Positions 27,340 to 36,211 of a stretch of 64,000 nt of DNA are shown here, piece by piece (within the stretch, counting starts at the first letter, position 1; the number at the start of each line of letters is the position of its first letter). A program made the position numbers and the translations under genes. Below the pieces are notes generated by a model. That model worked only from the letters and a program-made list of their open reading frames with translations. It was not told where the DNA came from and ran no database searches. This DNA comes from DASUAS01 sp963819475. GTDB lineage: Bacteria; Actinomycetota; Acidimicrobiia; IMCC26256; DASPTH01. The stretch lies in assembly GCA_963819475.1 (NCBI GenBank), contig CAWFWE010000002.1, positions 434,001 through 498,000 on the forward strand, in the 5' to 3' direction.

Positions 27340-27840
27340 ATGAACCAGGCGAATCAACCTGAATACGCTAAGGAGTGGGAGCTCTCGGAGATGTCCCTCT
27401 CCCTCGACCTGACGCTCTACGGAGACGAACACGTCCGCCAATACCAGGAGACCGCCGGTGCCGTCGGCCATTCGTGGAACAACCTGCCGTGTCTCATCCT
27501 CACCACCACGCGGCGAACCACCGGTGAGCCGCGCGACACGGCGCTGATGTACGGGCGCGACGGGGACAACTACGTGGTCCTCGGGTCCAAGGGTGGGCAT
27601 CAAGAGCACCCGTTCTGGTACCAGGATCTCGTGGCCGAACCCAACGTGAGGGTGCAGGTGGGAGCCGACGTGTTCCCGGCCGTGGCCCAGACCGCGACGG
27701 CCGAGGAACGGCCGCATCTGTGGGCCATCCTGTACGCGATCTGGCCTGACTACGACTCCTACATCGAACGGGCGAAGCCGCGAGAGATCCCGCTGATTCG
27801 GCTGGTGCGCAGCGACGCGGCTCCCCAATCTTCGGAGTAG
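27340..27840 (+). CDS. Deazaflavin (F420)-dependent nitroreductase-family protein
   Basis: The protein has 166 residues, with ATG after GAAGGGAAG. It follows the DDN plan: LPCLILTTTRRTTGEPRDTA (usually LLTTTGRKSGxxR), GRDGDNYVVLGSKGGHQEHP, WYQDLVAEPNVRVQVG and REIPLIRLVR. The TRRTTG variant replaces the usual GRKSG. It stands alone between an IS fragment and a gene-poor stretch (27841-28161, nothing seen there). Confidence 0.8.
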   Translation: MNQANQPEYAKEWELSEMSLSLDLTLYGDEHVRQYQETAGAVGHSWNNLPCLILTTTRRTTGEPRDTALMYGRDGDNYVVLGSKGGHQEHPFWYQDLVAEPNVRVQVGADVFPAVAQTATAEERPHLWAILYAIWPDYDSYIERAKPREIPLIRLVRSDAAPQSSE

Positions 27841-28161
27841 AAATCATGCGTGTGGCCGATGATCCCAGCTCCGCCCTCGCGGCAACGATCCGAAGCCAGG
27901 GGGACAGACCAGTTGGACTACCAAACGGGGTCCCCTCGCCCTGGGATCACCGTTCCACGAGGCTTTGTGTGAGGCGTTGGCGGTCGAGGTCGCTGATGAC
28001 ACTCCGACGTGGCGAGCGCACGCCCCAGGCACGGAGTAGCCGAAAAATTTGACGGACTTCTTCCTACGCCCGAAGGTGCAATCACCGGTCCTTGTCAAGC
28101 CGGGGCAACACCATACAGAGGGGGCGCCGGAATCGATGCGTCCCGAGGAGGGCACCCACCC

Positions 28162-28386
28162 ATGGATGGAAGGGTTGAGCTGGCCGAGCGACTGCTGAAG
28201 GTGCGATTCGAGCCGATTGGCTTGGTCGACCCCGACGATCCGGATGGTGAGCCCATCCCGCGTGCGAGGTCTTGCCCACGAGCGATCATCGACACCGATC
28301 CGGAGGGGCATGGCTTGGGCATTTGGGTCCTGGTCGACCACACGCCGCGGGAGTGCATCTACAAGTACGCCGGCGGCATCGTGTAG
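28162..28386 (+). CDS. Small hypothetical protein
   Basis: The frame encodes 74 residues, with ATG after GAGGAGGG at good spacing. VELAERLLKVRFEPIGLVDP is followed by IPRARSCPRAIIDTDPEGHG and IWVLVDHTPRECIYKYAGGI. The composition is protein-like and no family is recognised. It faces the WhiB-like gene across about 70 bp. Confidence 0.4.
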   Translation: MDGRVELAERLLKVRFEPIGLVDPDDPDGEPIPRARSCPRAIIDTDPEGHGLGIWVLVDHTPRECIYKYAGGIV

Positions 28387-28455
28387 ATCCCATCGTCGGC
28401 AACTGCTGTTGACCATCGAGGGCAGCGACCGGCTGGAGCTTGGCGCGGAGGCCCT

Positions 28456-28759
28456 TCAGTGGCCGTCTAAGCGCTGCGGACGGGTCCGCCGAGACCGGCC
28501 TGACAAGCCGCCCCAGATCCCGCTCATTACCGTCGCGCCGGGCCCGGTAGCGAACAGCCCTGCATTCGGTCCTGACGCTGCAGCGACTACAGATGCCGTA
28601 CGCCTGGGCGGGAGCACCCGCGCCCCTCCTCGGGAAGAACACCCCGAGGTCGTACTCGGGTTCGCGGCAGAGCGCATCGAGATGCCAGGGCTCCGCCCGG
28701 TCGAGGTACCCACGGATCGCGGCGATGGCTTCGGCGAGAGCGATGTCGCGCTCGAGCAC
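28456..28759 (-). CDS. WhiB-like protein (one-base frameshift)
   Basis: Four cysteines are spaced as in WhiB iron-sulfur proteins (ALCREPEYDLGVFFP, GICSRCSVRTECRA). The frame then breaks near 28530; removing one G of a GGG run gives GNERIWGGLSGRSRRTRPQ, which restores the WhiB G-[VI]-W-G-G turn and the basic tail. WhiB proteins bind a [4Fe-4S] cluster and sigma factor to steer transcription and are restricted to Actinobacteria and their phages, which is the strongest taxonomic marker in the window. Confidence 0.75.
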
Positions 28760-29013
28760 GTACCCGACGGTACTTGACCAGGTTCAGTAGTTCGGTGACC
28801 TTCGGGCTCGGCGCCGACGACACGAGCCCAGATTTATGCGGAATGGGGCGATGCAACGCGTGCGTTGCGCCCGTCTTGCGGTAGGTAAGCAGCTGGTAGG
28901 GCCGGCGGGTTCGGTCACGTCGGTGATTCGCCCCACTCCGCTCGCGGTGTAGAGCTGCCCATCTCCTCCAAAATACGGACACGGCGGGAAATGATCGTCC
29001 GAGCGCGGCGCGG

Positions 29014-29355
29014 TCAGGACCCGGTGGTGGTCCGCTTCCGGCGGGTGGCCTGGTCGGCCCACCAATCGAGGAGGGTGTCGTCGTCGCGCTGCTCGCCGTA
29101 CCAGTCGAGGAACAGCTCCGGTGGCCGCTCCGCCGCGGATGCAGGGGCGGCGCATCGGTTCACGTGCTCGAGGTGCGTGATGCGCAGCTCGAACAGGCCG
29201 GCGAGGATCAGCGCCAGGTCGCGGTCGGTGGGGTCCACGACTGGAACGACGATCCCGGCACTCCAGCGCCACCCATGGGCGCGACGGCCGCCGAGTTCCG
29301 TCGCACGCCGATCGGCGGTTATGCGTCTTGTTGAGCTACCTCGAAGAGGTGCCAT
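29014..29355 (-). CDS. Hypothetical protein, start uncertain
   Basis: The C-terminal part (IVVPVVDPTDRDLALILAGL, then FELRITHLEHVNRC and LFLDWYGEQRDDDTLLDWWA) is protein-like, with a tryptophan-rich end. The N-terminal 30 residues overlap the cyclase 3' end in another frame and are probably not translated, so the true start is likely further in. No family is recognised. Confidence 0.3.
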   Translation of the reverse strand: MAPLRGSSTRRITADRRATELGGRRAHGWRWSAGIVVPVVDPTDRDLALILAGLFELRITHLEHVNRCAAPASAAERPPELFLDWYGEQRDDDTLLDWWADQATRRKRTTTGS

Positions 29356-30608
29356 GTTCCGGGGACGCCTTTGAGTTCGTGTTCGCCCTGGTCGCGGAAG
29401 ATGATGTCCGAGCCTGCGAGGAGATCGGCGACGGTTCGTGAGACCAGCACTTCGTTCGGGCGGGCATGTGCGGCCACGCGTTGTCCGATGTGCACGGCGA
29501 TGCCGGCCACGTCGTCGTCGTGGAGTTCGATCTCACCGCTGTGCAGACCAGCGCGGATCTCCAGCCCGAGTGCCTGGATCCCGTCACGGATCGCGCAGGC
29601 GCATCGGATGGCGCGGCCAGGCCCGTCGAAGGTCGCGAGGATCCCGTCGCCGGTCGACTTCACCCTTTGGCCGCGGAACCGTTCGAGTTCGCTGGCGACG
29701 AGGGCGTCGTGGCGGCTGAGCAGTTGCGCCCAACGTCGGTCACCCAAGCTTGCGGCCTGGCCGGTCGAGTTGACGATGTCGGTGAACAGCACCGTCGCCA
29801 GCACGCGGTCGAGTTGGACGGGTGGGAGCCGGCCGGTCAGGAACTCTTCGACCGTGTCGAGCAGGGTGACACTGTCGGGCGCGAAGGGCAGCGAGACTGC
29901 ACCCGGGGCTTCGACGCTCTTGGCGCCATCGATATGGTCCGCGAGATATTGCGATTGGCGCGCAACCCGGGTGTCGCGATGGGTAATGACGAGGGTGGGA
30001 ACCCGAAGGGCGCCGAGCACATTGCGCAGATCCACGTTCATGGCGCTTTCGATTCGCCAGACGCGGTCACCAGGGCGATAGCGCAACCGGCTGGCACGGT
30101 CGAACCACTGCCGAAACGCCGCATCCTCGGCGAAGCTGGGCTCCATTGCCTCCGGGCTAGCTATCGGCCCTCCCTTGCGAACGTTGTCGATGCGTTGGTC
30201 GATCTCCTTGTCCGGCCATCCCGCCGGATAGTCATCCGCGAGGCGATACCGCGCCGACGCATCCGCCAACACCAGCGCGGTCGTGCGATGCGGATGGGCC
30301 GCCGCGAACAGCACACCAGTAGGAATGCCCAGCCCCAAGACCGCCACCCGTTCGCAACCGATATCGTCGACAACGGCGAGCATGTCGTCCACGTGACTTT
30401 CGGCCATCCGGCCATCCTCATGCGGAATCGAGTCCGACGCACCGGTACCCCGAGGATCGAACCAGACATGGCGACAAAACGACGACAACCGGTCGAGGAA
30501 CCGGACCAGACGCGGCTCCTCCCATATCATGTCGACCGGGACGAGTGCATTGAGCACCAACACATCGACCGGGCCGCCCCCGACCGCTTGGTACGCGACC
30601 TGACCGCC
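29319..30608 (-). pseudogene. Alpha/beta hydrolase - guanylate/adenylate cyclase fusion, 5' end removed by IS3
   Basis: The residual frame begins GGQVAYQAVGGGPVDVLVLN, a few residues inside the usual start of these fusions. A hydrolase-like domain follows (CRHVWFDPRGTGASDSIPHE, VAVLGLGIPTGVLFAAAHPH with the elbow changed from GxSxGG to GLGIPTG), then a class III cyclase domain (LATVLFTDIVNSTGQAASLG, VKSTGDGILATFDGPGRAIR, GLHSGEIELHDDDVAGIAVH). Metal-binding aspartates are present. The natural start codon and about ten residues were lost where the IS3 element joins, so expression is doubtful. Confidence 0.8.
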
Positions 30609-31618
30609 TGAATCACCCTGGGTTCGATGGAGGCTCGGTGGTTTGGTTTCAGAACACTCCGCTGGGTGACTTGGTGGCAGCGTAGAACGCGGTTTCGAAC
30701 TCGGCTGGGGGCACGTGACCGCAATGCTCGTGGAGTCGGTCTTCGTTGAACCAGTGCACCCACGAGAGGGTGGCGAGTTCGAGTTCGTCGACGTCGTCCC
30801 AGCCGGCGGCGTCGGGCCCGTAGACCAGCTCGGTCTTGTAGAGCCCGTTGGTCGTCTCCGCGAGCGCGTTGTCGTAGCTGTCGGCGACGGTGCCGATCGA
30901 CGGTCGGGCGCCGATCTCGTCGAGTCGTTCGGTGAAGCGCACGCTCGTGAATTGCGACCCGGCATCCGAATGTGTGATCAGGCCGACGAGCCGGCGAGCA
31001 CCACGCGACAGTCGTGCCATCTCGAGCGCGTCGAGGACCATCTCGGTCTTCATGTTCGACGCGACCCGCCACCCGACGATCCGACGCGAGAACGCGTCGA
31101 CGATAAAGCACACGTATGCCATGCCCGATCGGGTCGGCACGTAGGTCAGGTCGGTGACCCAGAGCCGGTTCGGTGCCGCCGCCGTGAAGTTCCGGTCGAC
31201 GAGATCCGGAGCTCGCCACGCGTCCGGGTCCTGGCGCGTGGTGAAGATCTTCTTCCGTTGACGGCTGACACCTTCGATGCCCAACTCGCGCATCAGACGC
31301 ACGACCTGATCCCGACCGATGTCATGACCCGCGCGCCGCGCGGCCTTCCAGAGCTTCTGCGCCCCATAGACCTTGCGGTTCGCGACCCACAACGCGAACA
31401 GGATCGGCATCAACCACGCGTCACGCCGCGCCCGAGCCGACGGAGCCGACTCGCGTCGCTTCGCCGCGTAATAGGTGCTCGGAGCGACCTGCAACACTTT
31501 GCAGATCGGCTCGACTCCGAACTCACCACGATGCGCGTCGATGTAGCCGACGATCACTTCGATGGGCGGTCGAGCTCCGCCGCGAAGAAAGCCGACGCCG
31601 AACGCAAGATCGGCAGTC
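30609..31618 (-). mobile_element. IS3-family element, truncated at the orfA side
   Basis: The left end starts TGAATCACCCTGGG, similar to the IS3 end at 25478. On the right only the last about 20 codons of orfA (ILRSASAFFAAELDRPSK) remain and the sequence passes directly into an IS30 fragment. Most of orfA and the right terminus are therefore missing, and no target duplication can be checked. Confidence 0.8.
30649..31557 (-). CDS. IS3-family OrfB transposase
   Basis: The protein has 302 residues from GTG (IVGYIDAHRGEFGVEPICKV). The core has LWVTDLTYVPTRSGMAYVCF, ITHSDAGSQFTSVRFTERLD and DNALAETTNGLYKTELVYGP, giving the D-D-E set. The sequence is clearly diverged from the element at 25478. The reading frame is intact although its element is truncated. 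Confidence 0.85.
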   Translation of the reverse strand: MIVGYIDAHRGEFGVEPICKVLQVAPSTYYAAKRRESAPSARARRDAWLMPILFALWVANRKVYGAQKLWKAARRAGHDIGRDQVVRLMRELGIEGVSRQRKKIFTTRQDPDAWRAPDLVDRNFTAAAPNRLWVTDLTYVPTRSGMAYVCFIVDAFSRRIVGWRVASNMKTEMVLDALEMARLSRGARRLVGLITHSDAGSQFTSVRFTERLDEIGARPSIGTVADSYDNALAETTNGLYKTELVYGPDAAGWDDVDELELATLSWVHWFNEDRLHEHCGHVPPAEFETAFYAATKSPSGVF

Positions 31619-32089
31619 TCAACCGGTGGCCGCAACGAGTTCTGCGAACTTCTCCGATGGTGTCAGATAGCCAAGGGTCTTGCGTGGACGCCCATTGAGA
31701 CTGCGTTGGATGCGCCGGAGATCGGCGGCGCTGATCGTCGAGAGATCGGTGCCTTTCGGCAGGTATTGGCGTAGGAGACCGTTGGTGTTCTCGTTTGACC
31801 CACGCTGCCACGGCGCGTGCGGATCGCAGAAGTAGATCGGGATGTCGGTCGCGACGGTGAAGACGAGGTGGTTCGCCATTTCAGCGCCCTGGTCCCAGGT
31901 GATCGAACGGCAGAGCTCCTTGGGCAGCGTGGCGGCGGCCTTGCGCATCGCGGCCTCCACGTTGTTGGCCGAGCGGTCACCCTTCAGGTGCAGCAGCAAC
32001 AAGACGCGACTCGTTCGCTCGACGAGTGTCCCAACCGCGCTTCGCCCACCCTCACCCAAGATGAGGTCGCCCTCCCAGTGACCTGGCAC
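31619..32089 (-). pseudogene. IS30-family transposase, C-terminal half only
   Basis: PGHWEGDLILGEGGRSAVGT, EMANHLVFTVATDIPIYFCD, PHAPWQRGSNENTNGLLRQY and a C-terminal RKTLGYLTPSEKFAELV give the catalytic part of an IS30 transposase (D, D and E visible). The N-terminal DNA-binding half is missing; the sequence fuses at about 32090 to the middle of an alpha/beta hydrolase gene. Confidence 0.85.
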
Positions 32090-32611
32090 GCTCGTCCTCG
32101 CCGCGATCGAACGCCTTCAGAGCTGGATCGACGCCCTTTGCGCCGAACGTGATGAACGCCAACGCGACTCGCGGTCGGCGCGCCAGCAGGCGCATCAGCT
32201 GGAGCGGCCGGGGCGGAATGTTGACGCCGAGCAGGGGGAACGCGGGCGGTTCGAGGAGGACGAGCGAGCGCAGCCGCTCCGGGTGGCGGCTCGTCACGAG
32301 CAGGGCCCGAAGCCACCCGGCGACGAGTGGCCTACGAGGTGCACCGGTCCCGCGTCGAGCGCGACCAGGAAGGCGCCGAGGTCGTCGACGAACGTTTCGA
32401 GGGTGATCCGTGCGTCGGGCGCCACTGGTTGGTTGGGCCACGCACCTCGGCAGCTGAGAGAGATCGTCGTGAAGTGGTCGACGCGCGCGGGCACTTGCAG
32501 CTCCCACTCTCGGAAATCACCGACGCCACCATGGACGAGCACCACGGGATCGCCCATCCCGCGCTCGAGGTAGGCCAGCTCGGTCCCGTTCACCGTCGCC
32601 GACTGGGTCAC
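32090..32611 (-). pseudogene. Alpha/beta hydrolase (cassette B), truncated and frameshifted
   Basis: The GTG start (TVTQSATVNGTELAYLERGM) follows 15 bp after the methyltransferase stop. It matches the cassette A hydrolase through HGGVGDFREW, SLSCRGAWPN and the GHSSPGGFG elbow. One base is missing in GGGCCC near 32305, after which LLEPPAFPLLGVNIPPRPLQ and GAKGVDPALKAFDRGEDERA continue the match. At about 32090 it is cut off by IS30 DNA, losing roughly the last 110 residues with the catalytic histidine. Confidence 0.85.
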
Positions 32612-32625
32612 CGTCAGATGGCCGC

Positions 32626-33480
32626 TCAACTCGTGGCGGCGCACAGCGCAACCCCCGGCAGCTCGTAGCCGCCACCGTCGACCGAGAAGCTGCGCAGCGC
32701 CTCGTCGACGTCGCCCACCACGGCGGCCCGGTCGGTCGCGCCCAGCCCCTGGATGGCCAGCCCGAACGGACCGGCGGTGTCGCCGATGAGACCCAGATAG
32801 TGGTCGGCGTCGTTGATCGCGAACGTCACCTCGACCTCGTCGAAGCGGACCTCGGTGAACCCCGCCGCGTGCAGCATGCCTTCGACCAGCTCGGGGCTCG
32901 CCAGGCTGAACGGCCCCGGTGCCGGCGGCGGCGGAGGCGGAGGCATGAGGCCACGCTGGCCGAGGCTGATCCCGGCGATCGCCAGCCACGGGTTGCGTTC
33001 CATCGCCGCCCACACTGCGAAGACTGCGCGCCCGCCAGACCGCAGCACGCGGCGTGTCTCGGCGAACGCCGCCGCCGGATCGGGCATGAGCATGTAGGCG
33101 TAGCGGCAGACGACACCATCGACGCAGTCGTCGTCGAGTGCGATCTGTTGCGCGTCGAGCACGCGGAACTCGACGTTGCCGACCCCGAGCTCCGCGGCGC
33201 GGCGTCGGGCCCCTTCGAGCATCGTCGGCGAGAAGTCGCTGGTGATCAGCCGCCCTTTCGGACTGATGCGCCCGGCGGCCTCGAAGCCGGTGTCACCGAC
33301 GCCCGCGGCCAGTTCGAGCAGCGTCTGGCCCGGCGCCGGGTCGAGCGCCGCGAGGAGCCACTCGCGCACTGGAGCCGACGCCTTCTCCACCTCGGCGCGC
33401 CGCTTCGCCCACGTCGGCGCGATCTGCTCGGCGATGGCGAGATGGAACCCAATGCCGCTTTCGGTGGTGTCGGTGGCCAT
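32626..33480 (-). CDS. Class I SAM-dependent methyltransferase (cassette B)
   Basis: The protein has 284 residues, with ATG after GAGGAGG. It is a clear paralogue of the cassette A enzyme: motif I LLELAAGVGDTGFEAA, SDFSPTMLEGARRRAAELGV, DPAAAFAETRRVLRSGGRAV and the run of prolines before APGPFSLAS are kept. It remains intact while its hydrolase partner is broken. The acceptor is unknown. Confidence 0.85.
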   Translation of the reverse strand: MATDTTESGIGFHLAIAEQIAPTWAKRRAEVEKASAPVREWLLAALDPAPGQTLLELAAGVGDTGFEAAGRISPKGRLITSDFSPTMLEGARRRAAELGVGNVEFRVLDAQQIALDDDCVDGVVCRYAYMLMPDPAAAFAETRRVLRSGGRAVFAVWAAMERNPWLAIAGISLGQRGLMPPPPPPPAPGPFSLASPELVEGMLHAAGFTEVRFDEVEVTFAINDADHYLGLIGDTAGPFGLAIQGLGATDRAAVVGDVDEALRSFSVDGGGYELPGVALCAATS

Positions 33481-33531
33481 GGCGTCCTCCTCGTTGCGGT
33501 CCGCTCGACGGAACGCCGAGCACCATCGAAC

Positions 33532-35131
33532 CTACGGACGAGCGGACGGTCGGCCAATCGGGAATTCTCCCCAGGCGACGATGCCGTGTTCCATGGCGAA
33601 GAGGGTCGCAGCCGCGCGGGTGGACACGCCGATCTTGGCGTAGGTGTTCTGCACGTGGCGGTCAGCGGTCTTCACCGAGATGCCGAGCTCGTGGGCGACC
33701 TGTCGCGTTTGCAGGCCCCGTGCCAGCATTCCGAGCACCTCGGCCTCGCGGTCGGTGAGACCCGCAGGCCGCTCGACCCGGGGAGCCGGCTGGCCCGCGG
33801 CCTCGATGACCGCGGTGACCGCATCCGGGTCGAGCTTCCCGGCGTTCGCCTCGGCAGTCAGCACTGCCGCCGCCTCTTCGGGCGCGCGAGCCGGCCGGTG
33901 CGGGCGTGGCTCGCACAGCGCGGCGAAGACGTCAGCGGCGGCGAGCACGCGCGCCGGCATCGTCAGGTCGGCGCCGGACGAGCCACGGTGATAGCCGCTC
34001 CGGTCGAGCCGCTCGTGGTGGCCCGCAGCGACCGGCGCCAACGCCCGCAGGAACTGGGAACGCGAGAGGCAGCGCTCGGTGTGGTACGGGTGCAGGCGAA
34101 CCTGCTCGAGCGCGTCGGCGCTCAGCGGTCCGGGCGTCTGCCACACCCGGGCGTGGATCGCGACCTTGCCGAGATCGTGGACCAGACCCGCGCGGCGCGT
34201 CGCGACGAGGTCGCCCGCGCTGATTCGGCAGCGCGCTGCCGCGCGCGACGCCAGCTCGGCGACCTGGGTCGAGTGGCCAGTGAACGACGGCGAGATCAGA
34301 TCGGCGAAGCGGCCCATGGCGGCCAGTCCGCGGTCGACCGCGTCGTCCTCGAGCAGCCGTGGCGGCGACGGTTCGGCGGCCATGAGCTCGTCCCACGACG
34401 AACCGCCGTCCAGGGTGAGAATCTCCTCGCCACCCTCGACCAAGCGCGCCACGACCTCAGGATCAAAGGCGCTCCCCGATCGGGCCTCAATCGTGGCGAG
34501 CGCGTACTCGGCGCCACCGAGGTGCCGTTGGAGCGACGCGTCGGTCGCGACGTGCACGATCCGCATCGGCAGGGGGATCTCCTCGTGCGCCCCACGCCGA
34601 AGCGGTCCGTAGCCGTCCCACCGATCGGTGACGTACGACAGTAGGTCAGGCACGCCAGTCGGCGCGCCCGTTTGCGCGGCGAGCATCCCGGCGATCTCGC
34701 ACGACGCCGTGAGCGCCGGGCGCATCTCCCTCGCCATGCGCGGCAGCCGCCGCGCCGTCTCCGCGGCGCCGCGCCAGCCCGCTCGCCCCTTCGCTCGGCA
34801 ACGTGCGCAGGAGACCGATCGCAACGTCGCGTACCGAGCCGTACATCAACGGGTTGAAGGTCTCCGTCAACGAACCGCCGAACACCTCAGCAGCAACATG
34901 GCCTGCGGCCGTGCAACCGGCATGAGACAGCAGCGACGCGTAATACGTCTGCGCAGCGATGTCGTCGTCGACGTCGAGCCGCTCTGCGAGTCGCATCGCG
35001 ATCAAGGTCTCGTGCAGACCGTGCTCGAACGGGAAGCCCATCCCCAGATCAGTCGCGAGGCACAGCGCGCCGATCAGCTCCGCGGTGCGAACACACGCAC
35101 CATCCGTGGACTCGCCATCCATACCAGCCAT
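33532..35131 (-). CDS. HD/HD-GYP-type domain fused to LuxR HTH (cassette B, frameshifted)
   Basis: It is a paralogue of the cassette A regulator along its whole length. The start was matched by the GES block. The N-terminal frame reads to RTLPSEGASGL, where one extra base near 34790 shifts it; the rest continues as GAAETARRLPRMAREMRPAL. The HD motif here is LVHDLGKVAIH with the usual lysine, followed by HPYHTERCLSRSQFL and HHERLDRSGYHRGS. The LuxR HTH is LTDREAEVLGMLARGLQTRQ to VKTADRHVQNTYAKIGVSTR. Length corrected for the extra base is 533 codons, close to copy A. Confidence 0.75.
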
Positions 35132-35301
35132 CTTCGCAGACCCACGCGAAGCGGCAATGGCCGGCAAGCGAGCACGCTGTCCGTCAGTCGCTATCCGGTT
35201 CCGTCGTCAGATCCGCTGCTCGACCGCACCTCGGCTTCGCTCATCACCTCCCCAATCAGGCCAGGCGGCAGCGCCCTTCCGCCTTCGCTGCGCGGTATCC
35301 G

Positions 35302-35565
35302 TCAGACGCTGGCGAGCACCTCACGGACGTGAACCTCGATCGGAGCGACACCCGGGAGCGCTGGCAATGGGTACTCCAACGCGACCCGTGCCTGCTCCGC
35401 CGATTCGAACACGATGACCGACATGCCGACCTGGTCGATCGGTTCGAGCCAATATGCAGCGACGAAACCGGGGGCACGGGGCACGACTGCGAGGCGCATC
35501 GCCTGCAATGCTGACCTCGCGACTTCGATGTCGTCGATCTTCACCGTGGCAACGACCGCGTGCAT
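35302..35565 (-). CDS. Small dimeric-barrel (ABM-like) protein
   Basis: The protein has 87 residues. It starts MHAVVATVKIDDIEVARSAL, contains PGFVAAYWLEPIDQVGMSVI and VFESAEQARVALEY, and ends VAPIEVHVREVLASV. This strand-helix pattern is that of ABM-type ferredoxin-like barrels. The gene lies between the HD-LuxR regulator and the EthD-like gene. Confidence 0.55.
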   Translation of the reverse strand: MHAVVATVKIDDIEVARSALQAMRLAVVPRAPGFVAAYWLEPIDQVGMSVIVFESAEQARVALEYPLPALPGVAPIEVHVREVLASV

Positions 35566-35886
35566 GACCTCTCCACCGTAGGACTCTCACCACGCGTGCC
35601 ACCTGACCAGCCGTAAACCAGACAGGCCAATCGACGTCGACACCCCCGGGCTCGATCTGTGCGCCCGAGCCGAGGGACCGGAATATCCGTGTCTTCGAGT
35701 CATCCCAACATGCGCAGAACGCGGCCCGAGACCGCCTCCCGCCGCTCCCCGGAGTCACGCCACTCGGGCTCGAGATCCGTGAGGTCGTCGCTCACGCATG
35801 AACACGTGTGCCACCCAGGACAGGAGCCCGTCAGGGTGCGTGTGCGTACGCTTCCGACAGGGAGGATTGGGATAGGAGGTGGCGGC

Positions 35887-36189
35887 ATGATTGTCCAGAT
35901 GGTCCGCTACGGATCGCGTTTGACCTATGACGAGGTCATGGAACGGTTCGAACAGCGCTCCGACCGTTACCGCGAGGTGCCCGGACTTCTGCAGAAGTAC
36001 TACGTCCATTACCCGGAAGCTGATCAGTACGGAGGCGTGTACATCTGGGAGTCAGCAGCCGCGTTGCAGAAGTGGCGTGAGACGAACCTCGCTGGAACGC
36101 TCGCCGAGACGTACCAGGTCACCGACGGCCCGACGTCCGAAGTCGCCGATGTGATGCTCGTGCTCCACAGCGACAAGACCCCGCTCTGA
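35887..36189 (+). CDS. EthD/ABM-like dimeric barrel protein
   Basis: The protein has 100 residues, with ATG after GGATAGGAGG. MIVQMVRYGSRLTYDEVMER, LLQKYYVHYPEADQYGGVYI and GTLAETYQVTDGPTSEVADV match the partial gene at the left edge of the window. It converges with the BTAD regulator, whose end lies 22 bp away. Function beyond the fold is unknown. Confidence 0.65.
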   Translation: MIVQMVRYGSRLTYDEVMERFEQRSDRYREVPGLLQKYYVHYPEADQYGGVYIWESAAALQKWRETNLAGTLAETYQVTDGPTSEVADVMLVLHSDKTPL

Positions 36190-36211
36190 CGAGACGGCGA
36201 CTTCGTGCACC

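Noticed and set aside
32800..34644. 614-codon plus-strand open frame over cassette B
   Set aside because: Opposite-strand shadow of the methyltransferase and HD-LuxR genes; arginine/alanine-rich with no family pattern.
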